From assembly GCA_937890745.1 (NCBI GenBank), contig CALADH010000053.1:1-46683 (forward strand): DNA of 46,683 bases, written 5' to 3'. The translations under genes were made by a program, and so were the position numbers. The notes beneath the pieces were generated by a model. It was not told the origin of the DNA and searched no databases. It worked only from the letters and a program-made list of their open reading frames with translations. The DNA is from Scybalocola_A sp900557175. Its GTDB lineage: Bacteria > Bacillota > Clostridia > Lachnospirales > Lachnospiraceae. This document shows positions 16,231-23,826 of the stretch, piece after piece; within the stretch, counting starts at the first letter, position 1, and each line of letters opens with the position of its first letter.

Positions 16231-16509
16231 TTAAAACCAAACGGCAAGACCGGCAATAAGTGCAAGCTGTACGGCAATCATAGCCGGAACGCCGATTGTA
16301 AATTTTTTATGAAGTGTTTTATGTCTGAAAATATACATTCCGGCTAAAAGCCCAAGACTGCCTCCGGCCGCGGCCGTTAAAAGCAAAGTCCGCTCCGGAA
16401 TGCGCCATAAATTCCGCCGCGCCTTAAATTTATCGATACCGCACATCACAAATGCCACGGCTGTCATCACTGCAATATAAACAATGAAAACTTTAATTTT
16501 CAGACTCAT
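16231..16509 (-). CDS. DUF1294 family small membrane protein
   Basis: 92 aa from the ATG at 16509 (MSLKIKVF). Start codons further upstream lie well inside aspS and have no site; GAAGAAG precedes the chosen one. Three hydrophobic segments (~3-22, ~40-60, ~70-90), with CGIDKFKARRNLWRIPE and LAGMYIFRHKTLHKKF between them, are the DUF1294 pattern. In larger proteins this domain is fused to a cold-shock domain; here it stands alone. It overlaps the end of aspS by 17 bases, implying co-translation. Function unknown. Confidence 0.85.
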   Translation of the reverse strand: MSLKIKVFIVYIAVMTAVAFVMCGIDKFKARRNLWRIPERTLLLTAAAGGSLGLLAGMYIFRHKTLHKKFTIGVPAMIAVQLALIAGLAVWF

Positions 16510-18295
16510 CTGCTTCTTCTCTAAGTGCAATGCCAAGCTCTGTAAGCTGGATTTCATCAACGACATCCGGTGCATTTGTCATCAGACATGATGCATCCTT
16601 AACCTTCGGGAAGGCAATGACATCACGGATACTGTCCTCACCAAGCATCAGCATGACAAGTCTGTCAAGGCCGTAGGCAAGACCTGCATGCGGCGGAACA
16701 CCATATTTGAAAGCATTCAGAAGGAAACCAAAGCGGTCATACGCCTGTTCCTTTGTAAAACCTAACACTTCAAACATCTTTTCCTGAACATCGTCCTGGA
16801 AAATACGGACACTGCCGCCGCCAAGCTCTGTACCGTTTAATACAATATCATAAGCTTTCGCGCGCACACGGCCCGGATCACTGTCAATATACTGTAAATC
16901 TTCTTCCATCGGCATTGTAAATGGATGGTGCATTGCTGTATAGCGTCCTTCCTCCTCAGACCACTCAAGCAGAGGAAATTCTGTTACCCAAAGGAAATTA
17001 TACTGCTTCTTATCTAAAAGTCCGAGCTGATTTGCAAGCTCGACACGCAGTACGCCGAGGCTGTCGTAAACGACTTTATTCTTATCTGCTGCAAATAAAA
17101 GTAAATCGCCGTTTTCGCCGCCCATCTTTTCAACAAGCGCCTTTGTTTCTTCTTCTGTGAGGAATTTTGTAAAGGAAGATTTCAATGTGCCGTCCCCACC
17201 GATTGCAATATAGGCAAGACCTTTTGCGCCGTAATCTTTGACGAAAGCTGTCAGCGCATCAATCTTCTTGCGCGGCATACTGCCCTGTCCTTTTGCATTA
17301 ATACCGCGGACACTGCCGCCGTTTTCAATCGCACCTGTAAATACGCCGAAACCACAGTTTCTGACAACATCTGTCACATCGCAAAGCTCCATGCCAAAAC
17401 GTGTATCCGGCTTATCCGAACCGAATCTGTCCATCGCTTCCTGCCATGTCATCCTCTGAATCGGCAGCGCTACATCTACATCTAATATTTCCTTAAATAC
17501 TCTTGCCAAAAGACGTTCGTTGACATCAATCACATCATCAACATCCACAAATGACAGCTCCATATCCACCTGTGTAAACTCCGGCTGTCTGTCCGCGCGC
17601 AGATCCTCATCGCGGAAGCACTTTGCAAGCTGGAAATAACGGTCAAAGCCGGATACCATTAAAAGCTGCTTGAAAAGCTGCGGTGACTGCGGCAACGCAT
17701 AAAAACTGCCCGGATGCACACGGCTCGGCACAAGATAATCACGCGCACCCTCCGGCGTGCTTTTCTGTAATATCGGCGTCTCGATTTCAAGGAAACCTTC
17801 CTCAGCGAGGAACTGGCGGATAACCATCGCAATTTTACTTCTCACGATAATATTGTTCTGTAAATCCGGACGTCTTAAATCAAGATAACGGTATTTTAAG
17901 CGTAAATCTTCCTTTGTCTTACTGTTTTCTTCAACCGGAAACGGCGGTGTCAGCGCCTCAGAAAGCACGCGAAGTTCCTGTGCACGCACTTCAATCTCAC
18001 CGGTTGCCATATTTTTATTAATGCCGCCCTGTCTTAACTCAACTGTACCGACAATAGCAACAACAAACTCACTTCTGAGTCTTCCGGCCTTTGCAAAGCA
18101 TTCTTCGGAAACCTGTCCTTCCTCAAAAATCACCTGTAAAAGACCTGAACGGTCTCTCAAATCAACAAAAACAAGACTTCCTTTATTTCTGTTTTTCTGA
18201 ACCCAGCCCATCACTGTCACTTTCTCGCCTGCATTTGCGGCGCTAAGCTCTCCGCAGCGATGGCTGCGCTTTAAACCTTTCATTGACTCTGCCAT
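16493..18295 (-). CDS. aspS: Aspartyl-tRNA synthetase
   Basis: 600 aa, the long bacterial type. An N-terminal OB-fold reads the anticodon (GWVQKNRNKGSLVFVDLRDRSG). Class II motifs follow: FLEIETPILQKSTPEGARDYLVPSR, the motif 2 region CFRDEDLRADRQPEFTQVDMELSF, the GAD insertion (~295-420), and motif 3 GLAYGLDRLVMLMLG. The ATG follows AAAGGGG. It is second in the unit, 70 bases after hisS. Whether it is discriminating or also charges tRNA-Asn cannot be settled here. Confidence 0.98.
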   Translation of the reverse strand: MAESMKGLKRSHRCGELSAANAGEKVTVMGWVQKNRNKGSLVFVDLRDRSGLLQVIFEEGQVSEECFAKAGRLRSEFVVAIVGTVELRQGGINKNMATGEIEVRAQELRVLSEALTPPFPVEENSKTKEDLRLKYRYLDLRRPDLQNNIIVRSKIAMVIRQFLAEEGFLEIETPILQKSTPEGARDYLVPSRVHPGSFYALPQSPQLFKQLLMVSGFDRYFQLAKCFRDEDLRADRQPEFTQVDMELSFVDVDDVIDVNERLLARVFKEILDVDVALPIQRMTWQEAMDRFGSDKPDTRFGMELCDVTDVVRNCGFGVFTGAIENGGSVRGINAKGQGSMPRKKIDALTAFVKDYGAKGLAYIAIGGDGTLKSSFTKFLTEEETKALVEKMGGENGDLLLFAADKNKVVYDSLGVLRVELANQLGLLDKKQYNFLWVTEFPLLEWSEEEGRYTAMHHPFTMPMEEDLQYIDSDPGRVRAKAYDIVLNGTELGGGSVRIFQDDVQEKMFEVLGFTKEQAYDRFGFLLNAFKYGVPPHAGLAYGLDRLVMLMLGEDSIRDVIAFPKVKDASCLMTNAPDVVDEIQLTELGIALREEADESEN

Positions 18296-18365
18296 AATAC
18301 TACCCCTTTATCTTTATTTTAAATCATATGTGCTTTTTTGACATCGAACTGCAAAATCTCTTAAA

Positions 18366-19610
18366 TTACAAAAAGTAATCGGCAAGCTTATCAAGGCTCA
18401 CTGTCTGCTGCTCTCCGTTTTCCATATTTTTAAGACGGACTTCACCGGCTTCAAGCTCATTGCTGCCGATCATTGCCGTATACTTCGCGCCGATTTTATT
18501 GGCATACTTCATCTGAGCCTTCGCACTTCTGTCCATATAATCGGTTTCCACAACAATACCATGCTTTCTGAGCGCGTCAACAATCTTATACGCTTTTGCT
18601 CTTGCTTCCTTTCCGAGAATGCCGACATAAAGTGCCACCGCCGGTTCCGGTTCAAGGCTTACGCCCTCTTTTTCAAGGAAATAGAGAATACGCTCGATAC
18701 CCATGCCAAAACCTACCGATGGAATATCCTGCTTTTCATCAATCTCATGGACAAGGTTATCGTAACGTCCACCGCCGCACAGTGTAAAGCCTTCAGAATT
18801 TACAAACTCAAACACTGTCTTTGTGTAATAATCAAGACCGCGGACAATACCTGTATCAATCTCATATGGAATATCCAGCGCTTCAAGCAGCGACTTTAAT
18901 TCTTCAAAATGCTCACGGCATTCATCGTCAAGGTAGTCGATTGTTCTCGGCGCATCCTTAACAATAGCCTTGCACGCATCAACCTTACAGTCAATGACAC
19001 GCAAAGGATTCTTTAACATACGCTCGCGGCATGTCGGACAAAGTGCATCTTCATGCTTCTTTAAATAAGCCATCAGTGCTTCATTATAAGTCTTTCTGCA
19101 GTTCTTGCAGCCGATGCTGTTAATATGCAGCTTTGCATCCTTAAGTCCGAGCGCGGCAATCAGTTCTGTCACAAGTGAAATAAGCTCCACTTCCGCCAAC
19201 GGGCTTTTAGAGCCGACAAACTCAACGCCAAACTGATGATGCTGGCGAAGACGTCCGCTCTGAGGCTGCTCATATCTGAAAGCCGGCGTCACATAAAAAA
19301 GCTTTTCCGGTCCCGACTGGGCATACATATTATTTTCAAGGTAAGCACGGATAGCGCCGGCTGTTCCCTCCGGCTTTAATGTAATGCTTCTTCCGCCTTT
19401 ATCTTCAAAGGTGTACATCTCTTTCTGGACAACATCCGTTGTCTCACCGACACCACGCTGAAACAGTACCGTATGCTCAAAAACCGGTGTAATCACTTCT
19501 TTAATATGATAAGCCTTACAAAGCTTTCTTGCCATTGCTTCAATGACTGTACGCTTATGCATATTTTCGCCGTACCAGTCCTGAGTACCTTTCGGTCTTT
19601 GTGTAATCAT
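18366..19610 (-). CDS. hisS: Histidyl-tRNA synthetase
   Basis: 414 aa. Seen are RPKGTQDW at the start, KPEGTAGAIRAYLENN, motif 2 FRYEQPQSGRLRQHHQFGVE, the histidine-binding motif RGLDYYTKTVFEF and motif 3 GFGMGIERILYFLE, then the C-terminal anticodon domain (~320-414). The middle contains CKNCRKTY and CPTCRERM, two CxxC pairs that could bind zinc. ATG with AAAGGGAG at a normal distance. First gene of the hisS-aspS-DUF1294-glyA unit. I found no T-box motif in the 190 bases upstream. Confidence 0.98.
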   Translation of the reverse strand: MITQRPKGTQDWYGENMHKRTVIEAMARKLCKAYHIKEVITPVFEHTVLFQRGVGETTDVVQKEMYTFEDKGGRSITLKPEGTAGAIRAYLENNMYAQSGPEKLFYVTPAFRYEQPQSGRLRQHHQFGVEFVGSKSPLAEVELISLVTELIAALGLKDAKLHINSIGCKNCRKTYNEALMAYLKKHEDALCPTCRERMLKNPLRVIDCKVDACKAIVKDAPRTIDYLDDECREHFEELKSLLEALDIPYEIDTGIVRGLDYYTKTVFEFVNSEGFTLCGGGRYDNLVHEIDEKQDIPSVGFGMGIERILYFLEKEGVSLEPEPAVALYVGILGKEARAKAYKIVDALRKHGIVVETDYMDRSAKAQMKYANKIGAKYTAMIGSNELEAGEVRLKNMENGEQQTVSLDKLADYFL

Positions 19611-19696
19611 AAGTTTATCTCCCTTTCTATCTGTGCGAAAAAATTGTGCAATGCCACATGAACTATATTTTCATGATTGATCACACTGTAATTACT

Positions 19697-19755
19697 AAAA
19701 AAATGGCTGCCGCACATGAAGCCGCCGTGAAAACGCAAAGCCCCCGCGCGGCAGC
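19697..19755 (-). terminator. Terminator with a large loop, after the DUF5688 gene
   Basis: Arms GCTGCCGC (19706-19713) and GCGGCAGC (19748-19755) are 8-bp perfect and enclose a 34-base GC-rich stretch that can fold further. On the minus strand the stem is followed by CA and seven T. It terminates the DUF5688 gene and insulates hisS. The large structured loop could also make it an attenuator for hisS, but no competing antiterminator is obvious. Confidence 0.75.
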
Positions 19756-19798
19756 TCATCCTCATTTTCGTCACTGCCTTTGTTTATTCTATCAATAT

Positions 19799-20737
19799 TT
19801 ATATTGTTTGTCCAGTAGAAATTGAAATTTCATCCTGCCTGTAGGCATAGCTGTAAACATTGTCCGATAAAATCTCCTCCGGATCTACAATCTCTTTATT
19901 GACTGATTTTACAATTTCCTGATACGCCCCGGCACTCCTGCCGCCGTCGTCATTAGGCACAATCATCATCTCATGGATGCTGCTCGGAAGCAGATAAAAG
20001 TCCATACCGCCGGTACACAGCGCTTCTGAAAACTCTCTGAGCACACCGGGATAAAATGCTGCCGTGGCACCGTTTAAACGGATATTATTGGAAAGCACAT
20101 ACATCGGCGCCGACGATTTTTTCTCCACATGTTCAAAACGCTTATCGCCGCTTTCAATAAGCTCTTTATATATATCCTCCGATGATTCGATCACCGGTGG
20201 AAACTTTGCAACTGTATTGCGCATGGCAAGTTCGTAAAGCATATCCGGCGCAATTCCCCACTGAGCCATCAGCCGGTCATCAATAAGCAGTGATGACAGT
20301 CCCTCGCTTCCCTGAAAAAAGCGGACGCGGAACGTCAGCGCCAGATCCAGCTTTTTCACATAAGGACATGAGGCAAGCACAACTTTATTGCGCTCATAAT
20401 TGACCGCTCTTATAAATATATCATCTTTTACCGCCTCAAAATTCTTTAAATGGCCAAACGGAACTGTATATGGCTGATAAAGTCCCGAAAGAAAATCCGA
20501 TGCAATCTTTTCCAAAAGTCTTTCAGGCGCCGCTCCCTTTTGATATGCTTCATAATAGGGGCGCACCGGAATGACCGGACTTACCAGATGATCTTTTAAG
20601 TGGATCACAAGTGTATCAACTAAAATGCCGTTATTTCTAACCTCTGAAAGAATCTGAATGCAGTCTGCCTGAAGATTTTTAAGATACCCCTCAATATTAT
20701 CTTCAATATATGCCGAAAATTGTCTGTAATTCATCAT
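19799..20737 (-). CDS. DUF5688 family protein of unknown function
   Basis: 312 aa from the ATG at 20737, which has AAGGAG eight bases upstream; the ATG nine codons earlier spans that site. Soluble, acidic to neutral, no signal peptide or membrane segment. Matches by recall to DUF5688, a family common in Lachnospiraceae: MNYRQFSAYIEDNI at the start, RNNGILVDTLVI, PYYEAYQKG, and a C-terminal LPSSIHEMMIVPND block. No catalytic motif is recognisable. It has its own promoter and terminator. Other DUF5688 genes often occur in multiple copies per genome, which is recall rather than observation. Confidence 0.8.
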   Translation of the reverse strand: MMNYRQFSAYIEDNIEGYLKNLQADCIQILSEVRNNGILVDTLVIHLKDHLVSPVIPVRPYYEAYQKGAAPERLLEKIASDFLSGLYQPYTVPFGHLKNFEAVKDDIFIRAVNYERNKVVLASCPYVKKLDLALTFRVRFFQGSEGLSSLLIDDRLMAQWGIAPDMLYELAMRNTVAKFPPVIESSEDIYKELIESGDKRFEHVEKKSSAPMYVLSNNIRLNGATAAFYPGVLREFSEALCTGGMDFYLLPSSIHEMMIVPNDDGGRSAGAYQEIVKSVNKEIVDPEEILSDNVYSYAYRQDEISISTGQTI

Positions 20738-20801
20738 ATACTTCTTCTCCTTATTATTTTTCAATCATCATGGGATTTATTTAAGAATTTTTAAAGGGCA
20801 T

Positions 20802-20828
20802 CGGCGGAGGGCCTGCTGCCGTCCGCCG
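20802..20828 (-). other. GC-rich hairpin in the DUF5688 leader
   Basis: CGGCGGA (20802-20808) and TCCGCCG (20822-20828), a 7-bp stem with a 13-base loop, lie between promoter and start codon on the minus strand. A weak TTTAAAAATT follows, so it might attenuate. Further upstream are two palindromes, TCTGACTCAGA (20837-20847) and AACGATCGTT (20864-20873), the latter just after the expected start of transcription. Confidence 0.4.
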
Positions 20829-20884
20829 CCCGATACTCTGACTCAGAATAGTTTGAAATGAAAAACGATCGTTCTTATATATAA

Positions 20885-20912
20885 ATTATACAAAATAGAA
20901 AAGAAAAATCAA
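20885..20912 (-). promoter_or_regulatory. Promoter of the DUF5688 gene
   Basis: Minus-strand TTGATT (20912-20907), 16 bases, perfect TATAAT (20890-20885). The predicted start lies about ten bases ahead of the AACGATCGTT palindrome, a possible operator position. Confidence 0.65.
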
Positions 20913-20915
20913 CCA

Positions 20916-21689
20916 TCATCGCTCGACAGGATTCGACACGCCCACAATCGTTCTTATAACCTCACCTGCCAGCATAAGGCCTGCACATGACGGAACAAAG
21001 GATATGCTGCCCGGCGTGTGGCGCTTCGGGCTGCCGTCCCGCTTTGTATCCCCGGCAACGCCCTTATCCATGGCGCAGCGTTCATCTGCCAGCGGATGGG
21101 CGCCAAGAGGCTGCTCCTTTGAATAAAGCACCTTAAGCTTTTTAATGCCCCGCGCCTTGCACTCCCGGCGCATCACCTTTGCCAAAGGGCAAACGGACGT
21201 TTTTCCAATATCCGTAATTTCAAGCTTTTCAGGATAAAGCTTATTGCCCACGCCCATACAGCTTATGACAGGCACATGATGTTCCATACCATACCGGGCA
21301 ATTAAAAGCTTTGCACTCACCGTATCGATGGCATCCACCGCATAGTCATAGCTGTCCCAGTCAAAGGTATCAATTGTCGCCTCATTAACAAAAATCTTAT
21401 ATGTATTCACTGTAATATTTTCGGAAATATCACCGATATGCGCTTTCATCACATCGACCTTCGGCTGCCCGATCGTGGATTTTAAGGCAATAATCTGACG
21501 ATTGATATTGCTTGTACACACGCTGTCATCATCGACAATATCAATAGTTCCGACGCCGCAGCGGGCAAGCGCCTCAATGGCATGACCGCCGACACCGCCG
21601 ACGCCAAAAACAATCACTCTCGCATGATAAAGTTTTTCCATCGCCTGTGCGCCAAGCATCAGCTCTGTTCTTGCAAATTCTTCTCTCAC
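20916..21689 (-). CDS. tcdA: tRNA threonylcarbamoyladenosine dehydratase (TcdA/CsdL)
   Basis: 257 aa, ThiF/E1-like adenylating enzyme. Family members cyclise t6A37 of ANN-decoding tRNAs to ct6A using ATP. The nucleotide site GVGGVGGHAIEALARCGVG (~30-48), the following IDIVDDDSVCTSNINRQ, and DYAVDAIDTVSAKLLIA are diagnostic. The start codon is GTG, overlapping the hemZ stop (GTGA) behind GGAGG. Last gene of the rel-MBL-hemZ-tcdA unit. A generic sulfur-carrier adenylyltransferase is the alternative, but length and motif order favour TcdA. Confidence 0.9.
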   Translation of the reverse strand: MREEFARTELMLGAQAMEKLYHARVIVFGVGGVGGHAIEALARCGVGTIDIVDDDSVCTSNINRQIIALKSTIGQPKVDVMKAHIGDISENITVNTYKIFVNEATIDTFDWDSYDYAVDAIDTVSAKLLIARYGMEHHVPVISCMGVGNKLYPEKLEITDIGKTSVCPLAKVMRRECKARGIKKLKVLYSKEQPLGAHPLADERCAMDKGVAGDTKRDGSPKRHTPGSISFVPSCAGLMLAGEVIRTIVGVSNPVER

Positions 21690-23182
21690 AAAATCTTTCC
21701 TCCGTATGCCTGTTTATCAGCCACATAATGTTCAATATTTTCTTTGCGGGCAAGCATCTCATCAATGCGCTCAATATAATCTTTCACACTTTTTACATTT
21801 TCAATGCGCTCAATACGGTCTTCATCGTGAATCACCATTTTCGTGGACGCACCAGCGCCAATCGCAAGAATGCTCTGTTTTTCTTCCATAATAAGCATAT
21901 TATAAAGGCCTTCCCTGCCCGGCTTTGCATAACCTACATTTTCAAGGTTCCCTGCAATATTTTTCTGACGATACATATAATACGGCGCCATGCCCATCGC
22001 CTGTGCCGACTTAAAGCCCTCGGAAATCATTGCATTTGTTTCGGCAACACCGGTGCGCATACGATATGTTTCCTCTTTATTAAGGGCAGCTGCCCGCTTA
22101 ATCGCTAAAGCATGTACCGTAAGACTTTCCGGTGCCAGCGCCTTTATCGCCTCTGTCGTATGACAGAAATCTTCATAATTTTCACCCGGAAGACCTGCGA
22201 TCAAATCCATGTTAATATTTGTAAAACCTGCATTTCGCGCCATTTCAAAGGCTTTGTATACATCGTCCACCGTGTGACGGCGGCCGATAATATCCAAGGT
22301 TTTCTGATTCATCGTCTGAGGATTGATGGAAATTCTGTCAATCCCATGAGCTTTAATGACCGAAAGTTTTTCCGGCGTTATGCTGTCCGGACGTCCGGCC
22401 TCAATCGTGATTTCTTTTGCCTCACCAATGTGAAAGCAATCTTCAAGCTTCGTAAGCAGCCTGTCCATCTGCCCCGCAGTTAAGGATGTCGGCGTGCCGC
22501 CGCCCATATAAAACGAAAGAAGCTGTTTATTTCTAAAGCGCTCTGACATCACTTCGATTTCCTTAAACATCGCCGAAAGATAATCATCCACCTTCCCCTG
22601 CCATGCCTTTAGCGGATAAGAGGAAAAGGAGCAATAGGCACATATTGTCGGGCAAAACGGAATGCCCGCATATAAGCTGTAGCTGTGCTTATAATCCAAT
22701 GGCTCTAAAAGCCTTTTTTCATTTCTCGCAACCGTTGTGCAAAGCCTGTATTTTTCGTCGGAAATTTTAAAATTATCCTTAAAATAAGTATACAAAGCTT
22801 CCTCCGACATCCCGTCCTCCAAAAGCGCCATCGCTGTTTTTGTCGGCCGGATGCCGGTCAGTGTGCCCCACGGAAGCTCTGTCTTTTCCGCCGAGCATAA
22901 AAGCTTATAGACAAGACGCTTTAGCTGATCCCGCGCTATTTTTTTATCTGCCGTATCTGTCGGCGTTCTGCCGGATGCAGCAGCTTTTTCATTTTCAAAA
23001 AATTCACAAAAAATTTCTGTTCCAAAAGGCTTTTCATCCGTCACATTTTCAAAACAGACATTCAAAAAATAATCCGTGGACTCTGTCGGTGCCACGGATA
23101 TTTTCTCACCCGGAAAAAAAGCCATCAAAAGCGCTCTCACATCATTTTCAAATTTTGAAATATTTATGTTTAATCGAATCAT
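21686..23182 (-). CDS. hemZ: Coproporphyrinogen dehydrogenase-like radical SAM protein HemZ
   Basis: 498 aa. The radical SAM cluster is C177-x3-C181-x2-C184 within PFCPTICAYCSF. YMGGGTPTSL, ITIEAGRPDSI and DLIAGLPGENYEDF are HemN-superfamily signatures, and the ~165-residue N-terminal extension marks the HemZ branch. Annotated as anaerobic coproporphyrinogen III oxidase, but HemZ proteins in organisms without heme synthesis may do something else, and no other heme gene is in this window. Weak ribosome binding site (GGGGCAGA). It lies 12 bases after the MBL gene and overlaps tcdA by four. Confidence 0.9.
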   Translation of the reverse strand: MIRLNINISKFENDVRALLMAFFPGEKISVAPTESTDYFLNVCFENVTDEKPFGTEIFCEFFENEKAAASGRTPTDTADKKIARDQLKRLVYKLLCSAEKTELPWGTLTGIRPTKTAMALLEDGMSEEALYTYFKDNFKISDEKYRLCTTVARNEKRLLEPLDYKHSYSLYAGIPFCPTICAYCSFSSYPLKAWQGKVDDYLSAMFKEIEVMSERFRNKQLLSFYMGGGTPTSLTAGQMDRLLTKLEDCFHIGEAKEITIEAGRPDSITPEKLSVIKAHGIDRISINPQTMNQKTLDIIGRRHTVDDVYKAFEMARNAGFTNINMDLIAGLPGENYEDFCHTTEAIKALAPESLTVHALAIKRAAALNKEETYRMRTGVAETNAMISEGFKSAQAMGMAPYYMYRQKNIAGNLENVGYAKPGREGLYNMLIMEEKQSILAIGAGASTKMVIHDEDRIERIENVKSVKDYIERIDEMLARKENIEHYVADKQAYGGKIL

Positions 23183-23194
23183 GTTCTGCCCCGC

Positions 23195-23821
23195 TTATAA
23201 AAATGGATTGTATTTTTTCTCATAACCGATGGTTGTGGACGGACCGTGTCCCGGCAGCGCCTCCACATCATCGTCAAGCACAAACAGACGCTCACGGATT
23301 GAACGGATCAGCGTGCTCATACTGCCTGTCGGCAAATCAGTCCTTCCGACAGAAGCCTCAAACAGTGTATCGCCGCAAAGAAGCTTTTTAACCTGCGGCA
23401 TATAAAAACAGACGCCGCCCTGCGTATGTCCCGGCGTAAAAATCACTTCAAAAAGCATATCCCCAAACACAAGCCTTGCCTTATCTGCAAATACGTCATC
23501 CGGCTTTACACTCACGCGCGCACCGATCATCTCACAGCCATTCAAGTACGGCGATACCATCACTTCTGCCTCATCCTCATGGGCATAAGCTTTAATGCCG
23601 TACTTTTTTGTCACCTCCGGCACAGCCATCATATGATCAAAATGACCGTGGGTTAAAAGGACAGCCACCGGCTTTAAACCGCGGCTGTCTATAAACCTGC
23701 ACAGTCTGTCTGCCTCGCCTGCCGGATCTATAATCACCGTTTCCTTTGTCGCTTCGTTTGTGATTAAATAACAATTCGTCTGTACCATACCAAGTACAAG
23801 TGAATGAATCGAAATTTCCAT
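23195..23821 (-). CDS. MBL-fold metallohydrolase, glyoxalase II-like
   Basis: 208 aa. The metal motif THGHFDHM (HxHxDH) lies near residue 58, with later ligands in FTPGHTQGGVCFY, LLCGDTLF and the final PGHGPSTT. Such short Clostridial proteins are hydroxyacylglutathione hydrolase-like, but the substrate is usually unknown and many of these organisms lack glutathione. It starts five bases after the rel stop codon, with GAGAGG as a binding site, so it is co-transcribed with rel and hemZ. Confidence 0.92.
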   Translation of the reverse strand: MEISIHSLVLGMVQTNCYLITNEATKETVIIDPAGEADRLCRFIDSRGLKPVAVLLTHGHFDHMMAVPEVTKKYGIKAYAHEDEAEVMVSPYLNGCEMIGARVSVKPDDVFADKARLVFGDMLFEVIFTPGHTQGGVCFYMPQVKKLLCGDTLFEASVGRTDLPTGSMSTLIRSIRERLFVLDDDVEALPGHGPSTTIGYEKKYNPFL

Positions 23822-23826
23822 GTATT

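Noticed and set aside
19611..19798. Possible T-box upstream of hisS
   Set aside because: No GGGTGGTACCGCG-like sequence on the minus strand; only a terminator for the gene before and a short CATGAA/TTCATG dyad.
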